This document shows positions 1-10,736 of a DNA stretch of 64,000 nucleotides, piece after piece (the stretch's first letter is position 1; every line of letters starts with the position of its first letter). This stretch comes from Streptomyces cathayae (GTDB lineage Bacteria; Actinomycetota; Actinomycetes; Streptomycetales; Streptomycetaceae): assembly GCF_029760955.1 (NCBI RefSeq), contig NZ_CP121682.1, positions 7,272,501-7,336,500 on the forward strand, written 5' to 3'. Below the pieces are notes generated by a model, which worked only from the letters and a program-made list of their open reading frames with translations, was not told the DNA's origin and searched no databases. The position numbers and the translations under genes are program-made.

Positions 1-3000
1 TCCCCTTCGGAAAGGGGCCCCTCGGAGGCCGGCCGTACGGGTACGGCCGTGGCGAACGGGCCGAAGACCCGGTGCGCGTCGGGCAGCGTTCCGTCCCGGC
101 CGCTCACCGCCAGCCCCACGATCAGGTCCGGTCGGCCGGTCAGCGCCGCGAGCTCCTGGTAGTAGGCGGTCAGCAACGGCGCGTAGAGGGTGGTCCGCGC
201 GCGTGCGGCGAGCGCCCGCAGTGCCGCCGTCGGGGAGGCTTTGAGGGTGAACTCCGCGGAGCGGAACACGATGTCGCGGTGGGCCCCGGTCCGCTCCTCC
301 TCGCCGTTTCCGCCGACGGCGGTCCGCAGCACCGGCGGCCGGTACGGGGCGCACACCCGGGCCCGGCGTCGCTCCCGGGCCCGCCCGGCGACACCGGCCT
401 GGTGCCCGGCCTGCGTCGAGGACCGGACGTGGTCACGGAAGTCGCCGCGCAGCGGCGGGAGCGGGGGCGTGGAGCTGCCGCCGGTCAGCCGGTCGTACAC
501 CTCGGTCAGTTCCTGCGTCAGCAACGCCGCACTGTATCCGTCGCCGATGACATGGTGCGCGTGCACCAGCAGGACGTGCTCCTGTGGGGCCAGGCTCAGC
601 ACCTGAAGCCGCACCAGCGGCCAGGCCCAGGGTTCGAGGCACCGTGCCGCCTCGGCGGCGGCCCGTTCGTCCACTTCGGCCGGGGTCGCGACCGTCGTGA
701 AGGCGACCGGCAGACGCAGCGACGGCGGCAGTTCCTGCTGCACGGGCGGCCGAGTACCGGCCGGGAAGACGGTGCGCAGCATGCCGTGACGCTCCACCAG
801 CAGGTCGACCGCGGCCTGGAAGGCATCGGGGTCCAGCGGTCCGGACAGCCGAAGCCGCGCCAGCCAGGTACCACCGCCCGGCGAGAGCTCCTCCGCGAGC
901 AGGAAACCGCGTTGACCGGGCGTGACGGGGAACGGGGCCGTGCGGTCGTCCGCGGCCGGGGAAAGGGGAAGGGAAGGGGAAGGGGAAGCGGAACACGGCT
1001 TCACCGCATCGGCGTCGACCGCGTCGTCGACCGCGTCGTCGACCGCGTCGACGGCCGCGGAGAGTGCCGCGAGGGTGCGGTGACGGTAGATCACGGTCGG
1101 CCGGGGCAGCGGCGCCTGCAGCTCCGCGAGCCGGGAGAACACCCTCAGGACGAGCAGCGAGTCACCGCCCAGGTCGAAGAAGTCGTCCTCCCGGCGTACC
1201 GAGGCCACCTGAAGCACGTCGGACCAGATCTCCGCCATGCGCCGTTCGGTCACGGTGGCCGGGGGAGTCCCGCCACCGTCCGGCAACGCCGAACCTGCGG
1301 GGGAACCGTCCTGGACCGCCGTCGCGCCGGAGCCAGGGGCCGGACCGGCCAGTGCGAGGCGGTCGACCTTGCCGGTGCCGGTGAGGGGCAGTGTGTCAAG
1401 GCAGGTGATCCGGGCCGGGAGCATGTACGAGGGCAGGAGACCGGCCAGATACCGGCGCACCTCCCGGGTGTCCGGCCGGTCCGCCGCGGACCCGGGGGCG
1501 ACGAAGGCGAGCAGCTGCCCCTCCTGCGCGATCACCGCCGCCCGTGCGACGCCGGGACAGCCCTGGAGCGCCGCCTCGACCTCTCCCGGCTCCACCCGGT
1601 GCCCACGGATCTTCACCTGGTCGTCGATCCGGCCGAGGAAGTCCACGGTGCCGTCGGCCGACCGGCGTACCCGGTCTCCGCTGCGGTACCAGCGCCTCCC
1701 CGCCCGCAGGGTGAACGCCCGCCCGGTCAGCTCCGGTTCGCCCAGGTAACCGGGGGTCAGACCGGTGCCCGCGATGAGCAGTTCCCCCGGCTCGTCCGGC
1801 TCGCAGGGGGTGCCGTCGGCGCGGACCACCTCCAGGTCGGTGCCGGCCACAGGGCGTCCGATCGGCAGCTGCCGCACCTCGTCGCCGGGGCGGGAGTCGA
1901 TGACGTGGCAGGTGGCGTTGACGGTCGACTCGGTGGGCCCGTACAGATTGGCGATGCGCGCGCCGGTCCCGAACAGGTCGAACCAGCGGCGCACGTGGTC
2001 CACGGGCAGCACCTCCCCGCCGACATGGACCCACCGCAGCGCGGTCAGGTCCGGCAGGCCCGCCCCGCTCCGGGCCCTCGCCTCGGCGGCGGTCAGCAAC
2101 TGCTCCCACAGCGTCGGCACGGAACTCCACACGGTCACCCGTGCCCGCTCCATCTGCGTGAGCAGCAGTTCGGGATCCCGCAGCGAGGACCGCTCCACCG
2201 TCACCACGGTGCCGCCGACCAGGAGGGGGGCGAGCAACTGGCGCACCGAGGCGTCGAAGCAGAGCGACGCGGTCTGTGCGAGGCGGTCGCCGGCACGGTA
2301 CCCGAAGGCGGCGACGGCCCAGTCGAGGTAGTTCTCCATCGCCCGGTGAGTGATCGGTACCGCCTTGGGCCGTCCCGTGGAACCGGAGGTGAAGATGACA
2401 TACGCGATCGCCTCGGCACCGGGCGGCGCGGCAGGAGCGGCAGGGGGCTCCGGCGCGGTCACCGGAACGCCGCCGTCCACCGGTGCGTCCCCGAGGACGG
2501 GAACCGCCCGTACGGCCGTGAGGACGTCGGCGGTCTGCCGGGTGGCGGCGTGGCACACCACGGTGGTGGCGCCCGTGCGGACCAGTTGGCCGGTCAGGCG
2601 TGCGACGGGATGCTCCGGGTCGAGCGGGACCCAGCCGGCCCCGGCGCGCAGGATGCCCACCACGCCGACGACGGTGTCGGCACCCGGCTCGGTGAGCAGG
2701 CCCACCAGATCACCCGGGCGTACGCCGAGGGCGCGCAGGCGCGCGGCGAGCAGAGCGGAGGCGCGATCGAGCGCTCCGTAGCTGAGCGACGCACCCGCGG
2801 CGTCCACGGTGGCGGTGGTGTCCACCGCGACCGCGTCGGGCTGCTCCCGGAACCGGTCGAGCAGCCGCGCGACCAGCGAAGCCGGCGCGGGGGACGGCAC
2901 CGGGCGGACGGCGCCGGCATCCGGCGACGGTGTCGTCGAGCCGGGCGACGGCCGTGTGCCCAGCACCGCGGCCAGTTCGGCGCGGAACTCCCGGTCCAGT

Positions 3001-6000
3001 CGTGCCACGGTGGCCCGCCGGAACAGCGGCTCAGGGAAGTTCCATGACCAGCGAAGGAGTGGGCCGTCCGCCCAGCACAGCAGACTCAGCCGGGTAGCGG
3101 CCGACCCGGTGCCGGCCGCGGTCGCCCGTACCTCCACCGGGCAGCCCGCGGCCGTGCCCACCGGGAAACGGGCGAAGCTGAAGCCCGCCGGGCTCACCGT
3201 CCGGGGGCCGGCTCCGGCGCCGGGCGCGGCGCCGGGAAGCAGTGCGGCCAGGTCCAGACTGCTCAGCCCCGCGTGCCGTTCACTCTGCAGCCAGATCCGG
3301 CGCAACCGCTCCGCCAGGGGCAGAACCCCCTCGTCGTCGGCCGTCCGGCACAGCAGGGGGAGGGTGTCGGCGAGCGGGCCGACCAGCCGGTCCACCCCCT
3401 CGAAGCGGTCCTCGCGACGGGCCCTGGCCACGTTCACGGCGACGTCCCGGCCCTTCGACCACCGGGCCAGGCAGCGCACATACGTGGCGAGCAGCAGATG
3501 GAACAGGGAGACACCGTGCGCGGCGGCCAACTGTTCCAGACCGGCGGTGAGTTCCGCGTCGAGCCCGCCGTAGTGCTGCACGATCGGGCCGGACGGGCCG
3601 GACACGAGCGCGTCGGGATCACTGTCGTACGGCAGCCGCAGCGGTTCGCCCCGTGCGGCGAGGCGCTCGGACCAGTAGCGCCGGTCGGCACGCCGCTCAG
3701 CGGAGTCGGACGGCGGCAGACTCGACGCGTACCGCGCGAAGTCCGGTGCTGGGAGATCCTGTTGCGGACGGTCTCCGCGGCACAGAGCGGTGTACGTGTT
3801 CCACAGTTCCTCGGCGAGGAAGTTCAGGCTGTAGCCGTCCGCCGCCACGTGGTGCACCACCAGCAGCAGATGGGCGAGCGCCGGCTCCCGGCGGAGCAGC
3901 ACGGCCCGGATCGGTGGCAGCGCCGCCAGGTCGAACGGCTGGTTGCACACGGCCGTTTCGGCGGCGTCCACCTCGTCGGCGGCGCAGTCGCGCACCTCGT
4001 ACCAGTCCGACAGCGGCACCGGCGGCACCGTGCGCTGCGTCGGCAGCCCGGCGGGTTCACGCACGTCGTCCACCCGCAGCCGCAGCATGCCGTGCCGTTC
4101 GGCCAGGGCCGCCAGCGCCCGGCCGAGCAGGTCGGTGTCGAGCGGGCCGCGGACCGTCAGGCGCAGATGACCCCGCGCCGGAACGTCCGGGTGCAGCCTG
4201 CTGCTGGTGTACAGCGCGAGTTGCACGGGCGTCAGGGCGAAGGACAGCTTGTTCCCGGCACCGGCACCGGCACCGGCACCGGACCCCTCACCCGCCCCGG
4301 GCTCGTTCATGGCCGGTACGGAGGGCCCGCCGGTGTGCTCCTCCAGGTGGGCGGCGAGTTCACGCACCGTCCGGTACTCGAAGAAGAGCGTGGTGGGCAG
4401 GTGCCGTCCCAGCCTCCGCTCCAGCCGCTTGACCAGGTCGACGGCGCCCAGCGAGTCCAGGCCGAGTCGCAGGAACGGCGTGTCGTCGTCGACGGCGGAC
4501 GCCGGGACACCGAGCGACTGCGCCAGCAGTTCCCGCAGCACGACAGCGGTGTCCGACGGCACCGAGGGCCGGCGCCCGCCGGCCTCGTCCGGACCGCCGG
4601 ACCGCTCGACGGCCGTGGGCCGCGCGGGACGCCGCGGCACTACGGCAGACCGTGGCGTCGGCGCCGAGGTCAGGTCGGCGAGGACCAGCTGAGCGGCGTC
4701 GGCGCCGCACGCCGTGCGCAACGCCGCGAGCGCGGGCGCGGTGGCCAGGGGCCGGCCTCCACCGCCCGCGCCGGCCGTGCGGCCCCCGGCACCGTCGCGT
4801 GCTCCGAGGCCCGCGGCGGCCGCGAGGCCCGTCTCGGCGAACGGACCCAGGTTCACCGACAGCCAGGGCCGGCCCGCCAGGCGCTCCGCCCCTGCGAAGG
4901 AGTCGAGGAAGGCGTTGGCCGCCGCGTAACCGCCCAGCACGCCGGCCAGGCCCGGCAGGACCGACGAGACCGACGAGAACGCGACACACACCCCCGGACG
5001 CTGCCCGTGCCGCTGCAGCGCACCGGCCAGCAGGACCGTGCCCAGGGTCTTCGCCCCCAGCGCCTCCACCGTCTCCCGCACGTCCGCCCCGCGCAGGCTG
5101 CCGGGCCGTACCACGCCCGCCGCGTGGAACACGGCATCCAGCGGCGGCAGCCCGCGAACGAGGCGCTCCACGTCGTCGGGTGCCGTGAGGTCGGCCATGA
5201 CATAGCGTGCGTCGGCACCGAGGCCGGTGAGTTGCTTCAGCAGACCCGAGGGCGGGTTCGGGGACCGCCCCGCCAGCACCAGGACCGGCCGGCCCCGGCC
5301 CGCCAGGTCCCGGGCCAGCGCGGACCCGATGCCTCCGGCACCCCCCGTGACGAGGTACGCACCGTCGACCGGCAGCCGGTCCTCGCCGACCGGCCTGCCG
5401 GACCCTTCCACCGGGCTCTCCGCGTCGGTGCCTCCCGGCACGACGGACCGTACGAGACGCCGCCCTCCCCTCCAGGCCACGGCCCCCGCCGCCTGCGGCG
5501 CCGTCAACTCGGTGACCAGATCCCGCAGCCGCCCCTCGTCACCGGGGGAGTCGGGGAGGCCCGGTGAGTCGCGGGACGAGAGGTCGACCCAGTTCGCGAC
5601 CACCCCGGCCGACTCCTCCGGTACGGCCAGTGCCAGACCGCCCAGGACCGCCCGCCCCGGCACCGCGTGCTCCACACCGTGCCCGGTGACGTGCGCGTCC
5701 TCGGTCACGACCAGCAGGCGGCGGGCTCCGGTCCGGTCGAGCAGGGTGAGGGCGTCCTGGACCGCCGTGACGGCCTGCCGCAGGTCCCCTTCGAGGCCCT
5801 CCGCCGGGTGCGGCCGGGCCGGCCCACCGAGGAGGAGCACCGTCTGCGGACGGACCTCACCGTCGTCGGCCGTGCCGGCCCGCACTCCGACGGCGGCGAA
5901 CCCGTCCACCAGGCGGCGCACCGCCACCGGGTCCGCCCCGGTCACCAGCACGGGGCCGGGAAGACCGTCGCCGGTCAGCGGCGCGGGCCGCCAGCCGATG

Positions 6001-9000
6001 TGGTGCAGCAATCCGCGTGCATCGGGTTCGGGCCAGTACCTGCGCCGCCGGTACGGGTACGGCGGCAGCTGCACCCTGCGGTGGCCCGCGTCGAGCGCCG
6101 TACGGTCCAGCGGCACCCCGCGCACCCACAGCCGCGCCACCGTCTCCATCAACTCCCGCGCCCCGCCTGGCGCGGACCCGGTGCCGGACGGCTGCGCGGG
6201 GGCGGACAGCACAAGGGCACCGTCATGAGTGCCGTCATGACGGTCGCCAGGACTGCCGTCATGGGCGCCGCCGAGGTGCCTCCGGCGGGCGGCCACCGCA
6301 CGGAGGGGACCCGCGAGGCCCTCCCCCGGGCCGAGTTCCACGAACGTGTCGTAGCCCTCGTCCAGCAGACGGTCCACGGCCCGGCCGAACAGGACCGGCC
6401 GCAGCGCGTGTTCGCGCAGGTGGTCCGGGTCCAGGCGCGGCTGCCACTGGGCGGTGAGCGTACTCATCACCGCGAGCGCGGGCGCCGAGGGCTTCAGCAG
6501 CCTGCGCGCCGCATCGCTCACCGCGTGCGCGACCGGTGCCATCAGCGGCGAGTGGAAGGCGCGCGGCACCCGCAGCGCACGGACCGTCGCGCCCCGCGCG
6601 GTGAGCAGCTCCGACGCCTGCCGCACCGCCTCGGGGGTGCCGGAGACCACCAGTCGGCCGGGACCGTTGTACGCCGCCACCGCGAGGTCACCGGGGGAGG
6701 CCGCCACCAGGTCCTCCACCGCCCGTTCGTCGGCCCCCCGCACCGCCGCCATGGCGCCCGGGGCGGTCGATCCGCCCATCAGCCGCCCTCGTTCCGCGGC
6801 GAACAGCACCACCTCGGACAACGACAGCATGCCGCCGACACAGGCGGCCGCCAGTTCACCGACGCTGTGCCCGACCACCGCGTCGGGCCGCACCCCCCAG
6901 GCCGCCAACTGCCGGGCGAGCGCGACGCCGTGCGCCACCAGCAGCGGCTGCGCCACCTCGGTCGCGGCCAGCGAGGAGGCATCGGCTCCGCCGTCGACGC
7001 ACCAGGCCGTCAGCTCCCGCCCGTGCACGGCTCCCACCAGCGCCGACGCCTCGTCGAGCGTCGTACGGTACACAGGCGCCGTGTCGTACAACTCCCGGCC
7101 CTGCCCCGGTCGAAGGCCGCCCTGACCGGGCAGGACGAAAACGGTCCGGGGCCGGTGCGTCACCGTCCCGGCGACCGCGCCCGGCACGGGCGCCCCGTCG
7201 GCGGCGCGCACCGAGGCGAGCCGCTCCCGCAGGTCGCCGTCGGCCACGACGGCGAGCCGGTGCGGCCGTTCGTCGCGTGCGGCGCCCGCCGTCAGGCAGA
7301 CATCGCCCTCCGTGAACTCCGGGCGGTCGCGCAACCGCTCCGAGACCCGCGCCGTCCACGCGTCGAGCCCGGCGGCACTGCCCGCCGACAGGGTGAGCAG
7401 GTTCGGGCCGCGGACGTCCCCGCCCGGCGGCAGGGCACAGGAGGGCGGAGCCTGCTCCAGTACGGCGTGCGCGTTGGTGCCGCCGAAACCGAAGGCGTTG
7501 ATCCCCGCCCTGCGCGGCCCGGACGACTCCCAGGCCGTCACCTCGGTGACCAGGGCGAACCCGGACCGCTCGACCGCGGGGGAGACCGGTGCGTGATGCA
7601 GGGAGGCCGGCAGCCGCCCGTGCCCGAGGGCCAGGACCACCTTCACCAGGGAGGGCAGAGCCGCCGCGTTCAGCAGGTGCCCGACGTTGGTCTTCACCGA
7701 GCCGAGCAGCCGGGGCCGGCCGTCCGGGCGGGCCGGGAAGGCATGGGCGAGGGACCGCAGTTCGATCGGATCCCCCACGGCGGTGCCCGTCCCGTGGGCC
7801 TCGACGTACGAGACCGACGCCGGGTCGACACCGCAGTGCGCGTAGGCCCGGCCGATCACCTCGCGCTGCCGCAGCGGGTTGGGTGCCATCAGACTCAGCG
7901 ACGTACCGTCGTTGTTCACCGCGGTACCGCGTACGAGGGCCAGGACCACGTCGTCGTCCCGCCGGGCCTCCTCGAGGCGCCGCAGGACGAGGACCGCGCC
8001 GCCCTCACCCGGTACGAACCCGTCGGCCGCGGTGCTGAAGGCACGGCTGCGCCCGGTCGGTGACAGGGCCTTGGCCGCCTCCAGAGCCTGGTGCGCGGAG
8101 GGGGTGAGGTGCAGGTTGACCCCGCCGACGACCGCCACGTCGCACTCGCCGTCCGCGAGACTGCGCCGGGCCAGGTGCAGCGCCACCAGGCCCGAGGAGC
8201 ACGCCGTGTCCACGGCCAGCGCCGGGCCGTCCAGGTCGAGGCAGTGCGCCACGCGCGCGGCGACCAGGTTGGGGAGATTGCCGGTCAGGGCCGTCGCGTC
8301 CGCAGGAGCGCCCGCGGGGCCCGCCTCGGCGAGAAGCTGCCGGTAACCGCTGTCGCCGACGGCGGCGAAGACCCCGGTCCGCAGGCCCCGCCGCCGGGCC
8401 CCCGCGTAACCGGCGCGTTCCAGCGCCTCGTGGGCGAGTTCGAGGAAGACACGCGCCTGCGGATCCAGCGTGCGCGCCTCCTCGTCGCCGATGCCGAAGT
8501 GGCCGGCGTCGAAGGCGGCGGGGTCGTCGAGGAAGGCCCCCCGACGTGCCGGCCGCCCCGCTCCCGTGCGGCCGTCCGCGCTCCAGCGGCCCGGAGGCAC
8601 CGCGGACACGGCGTCGCGCCCGTCGGTGAGCAGGTCCCAGAACTCCTCCGGCGTGTCGGCCCCGGGAAACCGGCAGGCCAGACCCACCACGGCGGTCGCG
8701 GACACGCCGTCCGCACGGCCCGCGGCGGGCACGCCCTCCTGCCCGTACGCCGCCGAGGCGACCGCCTCCCCCGGCGCGGGCGTGCCCTCCCCGGCAGCCG
8801 TCCCGACGACGCCCATGAGGTGGTCGGTGAGCGTGGCGACCGTGTCGTTGCGCATCACCGCCGGCCCCAGAGCGACACCGAGGGACCGTTCCAGCCCGGC
8901 CAGCACCTCCATGGCCCTGATCGAGGTACCGCCCAGCTCGGCGAACCGCTCCCGGTCCCCGAACGACGCCTGCGGCAGCCCCAGGACCCCGGCCCACGCC

Positions 9001-10736
9001 TCACGCACCGCACGCCGGACCTCCCCACGGGAACGGGGCACCGTCCCCGGCCCCGCGGACGACGGCCGCGGCCGTTCCACCGGACCGCCGGACGCCGCAC
9101 CGGAGCGCGCCGACGGCCGGTACGTCCCCGCCTCGAACCGGGAACGCATGAGCTGCCGCCGCACCTTTCCGCTCGTCGTCCGGGGGAAGGCGGACGGCGG
9201 CAGCGCGAGCACCCGTACGTCGTCGTGGCCCAGCGCCGCGCGGACCCGGCGCGCGACCCGGTCCAGCACCTCGGACGCGGTGCGCGGCGGTCGAGCCCAG
9301 GCGACGAACACCACCACCCGCTCCCCACCGCTCACCGGGTCGGTCGACCCGACCACCACCGTCGTACCGGCCGGCACCCCCGCCGTACCCGCCGCCACCT
9401 CCTCCAGGTCCGGGGCGTGGAACGTACGGCCGCTGACGAACAGGACGTCCTTGTGCCGGCCGCTGACGCACAGCCGGCCGTCCCGGAGGAAGCCCAGGTC
9501 CCCGGTGCGCAGCCAGCCGTCCGCAAAAGCCTGCTCCGTCGCGTCCGGCAGCCCGTGGTAGCCGCGTGCGATCTGTGGACCGCTCACCTCGATGTGCCCC
9601 ACCCGCCGGTCGCCCAGCACCCGGCCCCCGCCGTCGGTGACACGCACCGAGCACCCCGGCACCGGTACGCCGACATCCATCAACTCCACGGCGTCACCGC
9701 CGGGTTCCCGTTCCACCACACGGCCCCGGCTGAGCGCGGCGCGCTCCACGGCCACCGGCACGGCCACCTCGCCCAGCGGCGGGAACGCGACGGCCAACGT
9801 CGCCTCGGCCAGCCCGTACACCGGCGTCGCCGCCCGCGGATCCAGCCCCGCCGCCCGGGTCCTGGCGGTGAAGTCCCGCCACACCGTCGCCGATATCGGT
9901 TCGGCCCCCACCAGGATCAGCCGCACCGCGCTCAGGTCCAGCCCGGCGAACACCTCGGCGGGAACCCGGCGGAGGGTCAGGGCCAGCGCGAAGTTGGCCG
10001 CCGACAGGATCGTGGCGCGATGCGCGGCGGCCACGTCGAACCACAGCCGGGGATTCTTCGCGAACGACAGAGGACCGATCTTCACCTGCTTGGCCCGCGC
10101 GGCCAGCGGTGCCAGATGGGTGCCGATCAGGCCCATGTCGTGGAAGTACGGCATCCAGCTGACCACCACGTCGTGTTCCGTGAGGGCGGAGGCCCCGGTC
10201 AGCTGCCGCAGGTTCGCCAGGACGGCCGTGTGGGTCAGCTCCACGCCCTTGGGCGCACCCGTGCTGCCCGACGAGAACTGCAGGAAGGCCAGTCCGTCCG
10301 GGGAGACTTCGGCGGGAGTGGCCAGGGGCGGGCACGCGCGCAGTGCGTCCAGCCGCAGGACCTCGGCGCCGTCGGGGAGTTCGGCGGCCACCGGAGCGCA
10401 GGCCGCGTCCACGACGACCGGGGGCCGGCCGAGGTGCTCCCACACCGGCCGGACCCGCCGCACGTCCGGCGCCAGTGGCACCGGTACCGAACCGGCCGCG
10501 AGCACGCCCCAGAACAGGGGCTGGAAGTCCGCGCCGTCCTCCGCGAGCACCGGAACACAGGTGCCCGGCGCGACATGTGCCGCACGCAGACCGCCCGCGA
10601 CGCGCAGCGCCCGGTCCACCAGTTCCCGGAAGGTGACGGCCACCTCGCCGCCCTCCCCCCGGACATGGACGATCACCTGGTCGGGGGACCGGTGGGCGGC
10701 ATCGAGCAGGACGTCCAGCAGCGTCTCGGCGTTCAT
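1..10736 (-). CDS. Hybrid FAAL-PKS-NRPS megasynthase (5' end complete, 3' end outside window)
   Basis: This is the loading and first extension part of a lipopeptide assembly line. The frame is open from ATG at 10736 to the left edge (3578 codons), and motifs checked along it share one frame. Order by residue: fatty acyl-AMP ligase (1-545; SSGSTGAPKG near 154, SWMPYFHDMGLIG near 195), carrier (ELGGTSI, ~602), KS (DTACSSG ~845, EAHGTGT, NVGH), AT (GHSVGEL ~1289; RAFHSP, suggesting malonyl-CoA), KR (TGGAGGIG ~1794, YAAAN ~1937), carrier (LGLDSL ~2094), C (HHVAADG ~2295), A (FTSGSTGRPK ~2781; FDASV fits an alpha-amino acid), PCP (LGGDSL ~3190), C (HHVIGDG ~3394). No DH or ER is visible, so a beta-hydroxy acyl chain would be passed to the first amino acid. 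I do not predict the amino acid. Confidence 0.93.
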   Translation of the reverse strand, partial: MNAETLLDVLLDAAHRSPDQVIVHVRGEGGEVAVTFRELVDRALRVAGGLRAAHVAPGTCVPVLAEDGADFQPLFWGVLAAGSVPVPLAPDVRRVRPVWEHLGRPPVVVDAACAPVAAELPDGAEVLRLDALRACPPLATPAEVSPDGLAFLQFSSGSTGAPKGVELTHTAVLANLRQLTGASALTEHDVVVSWMPYFHDMGLIGTHLAPLAARAKQVKIGPLSFAKNPRLWFDVAAAHRATILSAANFALALTLRRVPAEVFAGLDLSAVRLILVGAEPISATVWRDFTARTRAAGLDPRAATPVYGLAEATLAVAFPPLGEVAVPVAVERAALSRGRVVEREPGGDAVELMDVGVPVPGCSVRVTDGGGRVLGDRRVGHIEVSGPQIARGYHGLPDATEQAFADGWLRTGDLGFLRDGRLCVSGRHKDVLFVSGRTFHAPDLEEVAAGTAGVPAGTTVVVGSTDPVSGGERVVVFVAWARPPRTASEVLDRVARRVRAALGHDDVRVLALPPSAFPRTTSGKVRRQLMRSRFEAGTYRPSARSGAASGGPVERPRPSSAGPGTVPRSRGEVRRAVREAWAGVLGLPQASFGDRERFAELGGTSIRAMEVLAGLERSLGVALGPAVMRNDTVATLTDHLMGVVGTAAGEGTPAPGEAVASAAYGQEGVPAAGRADGVSATAVVGLACRFPGADTPEEFWDLLTDGRDAVSAVPPGRWSADGRTGAGRPARRGAFLDDPAAFDAGHFGIGDEEARTLDPQARVFLELAHEALERAGYAGARRRGLRTGVFAAVGDSGYRQLLAEAGPAGAPADATALTGNLPNLVAARVAHCLDLDGPALAVDTACSSGLVALHLARRSLADGECDVAVVGGVNLHLTPSAHQALEAAKALSPTGRSRAFSTAADGFVPGEGGAVLVLRRLEEARRDDDVVLALVRGTAVNNDGTSLSLMAPNPLRQREVIGRAYAHCGVDPASVSYVEAHGTGTAVGDPIELRSLAHAFPARPDGRPRLLGSVKTNVGHLLNAAALPSLVKVVLALGHGRLPASLHHAPVSPAVERSGFALVTEVTAWESSGPRRAGINAFGFGGTNAHAVLEQAPPSCALPPGGDVRGPNLLTLSAGSAAGLDAWTARVSERLRDRPEFTEGDVCLTAGAARDERPHRLAVVADGDLRERLASVRAADGAPVPGAVAGTVTHRPRTVFVLPGQGGLRPGQGRELYDTAPVYRTTLDEASALVGAVHGRELTAWCVDGGADASSLAATEVAQPLLVAHGVALARQLAAWGVRPDAVVGHSVGELAAACVGGMLSLSEVVLFAAERGRLMGGSTAPGAMAAVRGADERAVEDLVAASPGDLAVAAYNGPGRLVVSGTPEAVRQASELLTARGATVRALRVPRAFHSPLMAPVAHAVSDAARRLLKPSAPALAVMSTLTAQWQPRLDPDHLREHALRPVLFGRAVDRLLDEGYDTFVELGPGEGLAGPLRAVAARRRHLGGAHDGSPGDRHDGTHDGALVLSAPAQPSGTGSAPGGARELMETVARLWVRGVPLDRTALDAGHRRVQLPPYPYRRRRYWPEPDARGLLHHIGWRPAPLTGDGLPGPVLVTGADPVAVRRLVDGFAAVGVRAGTADDGEVRPQTVLLLGGPARPHPAEGLEGDLRQAVTAVQDALTLLDRTGARRLLVVTEDAHVTGHGVEHAVPGRAVLGGLALAVPEESAGVVANWVDLSSRDSPGLPDSPGDEGRLRDLVTELTAPQAAGAVAWRGGRRLVRSVVPGGTDAESPVEGSGRPVGEDRLPVDGAYLVTGGAGGIGSALARDLAGRGRPVLVLAGRSPNPPSGLLKQLTGLGADARYVMADLTAPDDVERLVRGLPPLDAVFHAAGVVRPGSLRGADVRETVEALGAKTLGTVLLAGALQRHGQRPGVCVAFSSVSSVLPGLAGVLGGYAAANAFLDSFAGAERLAGRPWLSVNLGPFAETGLAAAAGLGARDGAGGRTAGAGGGGRPLATAPALAALRTACGADAAQLVLADLTSAPTPRSAVVPRRPARPTAVERSGGPDEAGGRRPSVPSDTAVVLRELLAQSLGVPASAVDDDTPFLRLGLDSLGAVDLVKRLERRLGRHLPTTLFFEYRTVRELAAHLEEHTGGPSVPAMNEPGAGEGSGAGAGAGAGNKLSFALTPVQLALYTSSRLHPDVPARGHLRLTVRGPLDTDLLGRALAALAERHGMLRLRVDDVREPAGLPTQRTVPPVPLSDWYEVRDCAADEVDAAETAVCNQPFDLAALPPIRAVLLRREPALAHLLLVVHHVAADGYSLNFLAEELWNTYTALCRGDRPQQDLPAPDFARYASSLPPSDSAERRADRRYWSERLAARGEPLRLPYDSDPDALVSGPSGPIVQHYGGLDAELTAGLEQLAAAHGVSLFHLLLATYVRCLARWSKGRDVAVNVARARREDRFEGVDRLVGPLADTLPLLCRTADDEGVLPLAERLRRIWLQSERHAGLSSLDLAALLPGAAPGAGAGPRTVSPAGFSFARFPVGTAAGCPVEVRATAAGTGSAATRLSLLCWADGPLLRWSWNFPEPLFRRATVARLDREFRAELAAVLGTRPSPGSTTPSPDAGAVRPVPSPAPASLVARLLDRFREQPDAVAVDTTATVDAAGASLSYGALDRASALLAARLRALGVRPGDLVGLLTEPGADTVVGVVGILRAGAGWVPLDPEHPVARLTGQLVRTGATTVVCHAATRQTADVLTAVRAVPVLGDAPVDGGVPVTAPEPPAAPAAPPGAEAIAYVIFTSGSTGRPKAVPITHRAMENYLDWAVAAFGYRAGDRLAQTASLCFDASVRQLLAPLLVGGTVVTVERSSLRDPELLLTQMERARVTVWSSVPTLWEQLLTAAEARARSGAGLPDLTALRWVHVGGEVLPVDHVRRWFDLFGTGARIANLYGPTESTVNATCHVIDSRPGDEVRQLPIGRPVAGTDLEVVRADGTPCEPDEPGELLIAGTGLTPGYLGEPELTGRAFTLRAGRRWYRSGDRVRRSADGTVDFLGRIDDQVKIRGHRVEPGEVEAALQGCPGVARAAVIAQEGQLLAFVAPGSAADRPDTREVRRYLAGLLPSYMLPARITCLDTLPLTGTGKVDRLALAGPAPGSGATAVQDGSPAGSALPDGGGTPPATVTERRMAEIWSDVLQVASVRREDDFFDLGGDSLLVLRVFSRLAELQAPLPRPTVIYRHRTLAALSAAVDAVDDAVDDAVDADAVKPCSASPSPSLPLSPAADDRTAPFPVTPGQRGFLLAEELSPGGGTWLARLRLSGPLDPDAFQAAVDLLVERHGMLRTVFPAGTRPPVQQELPPSLRLPVAFTTVATPAEVDERAAAEAARCLEPWAWPLVRLQVLSLAPQEHVLLVHAHHVIGDGYSAALLTQELTEVYDRLTGGSSTPPLPPLRGDFRDHVRSSTQAGHQAGVAGRARERRRARVCAPYRPPVLRTAVGGNGEEERTGAHRDIVFRSAEFTLKASPTAALRALAARARTTLYAPLLTAYYQELAALTGRPDLIVGLAVSGRDGTLPDAHRVFGPFATAVPVRPASEGPLSEG
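1010..1056 (-). repeat. Tandem 12-bp repeat in NRPS linker
   Basis: Copies of GTCGTCGACCGC inside the megasynthase gene encode an acidic linker (DAVDDAVDDAVDA) between the PCP and the next C domain. A purine-rich run at about 960-992 next to it encodes a Ser/Pro-rich stretch (SPSPSLPFPLSP). Both read as flexible interdomain linkers. Confidence 0.7.
4256..4284 (-). repeat. Hexamer repeat encoding Gly-Ala linker
   Basis: Tandem CCGGCA hexamers encode GAGAGAGAG between the second acyl carrier and the first condensation domain of the megasynthase. This is the PKS-to-NRPS junction, so a flexible tether is expected there. Confidence 0.7.

Noticed and set aside
1..10736. TTA (bldA-dependent) codons in the megasynthase
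   Set aside because: The TAA triplets I checked on the plus strand (1747, 4927, 8344, 8407) are out of frame; I make no claim of bldA control.
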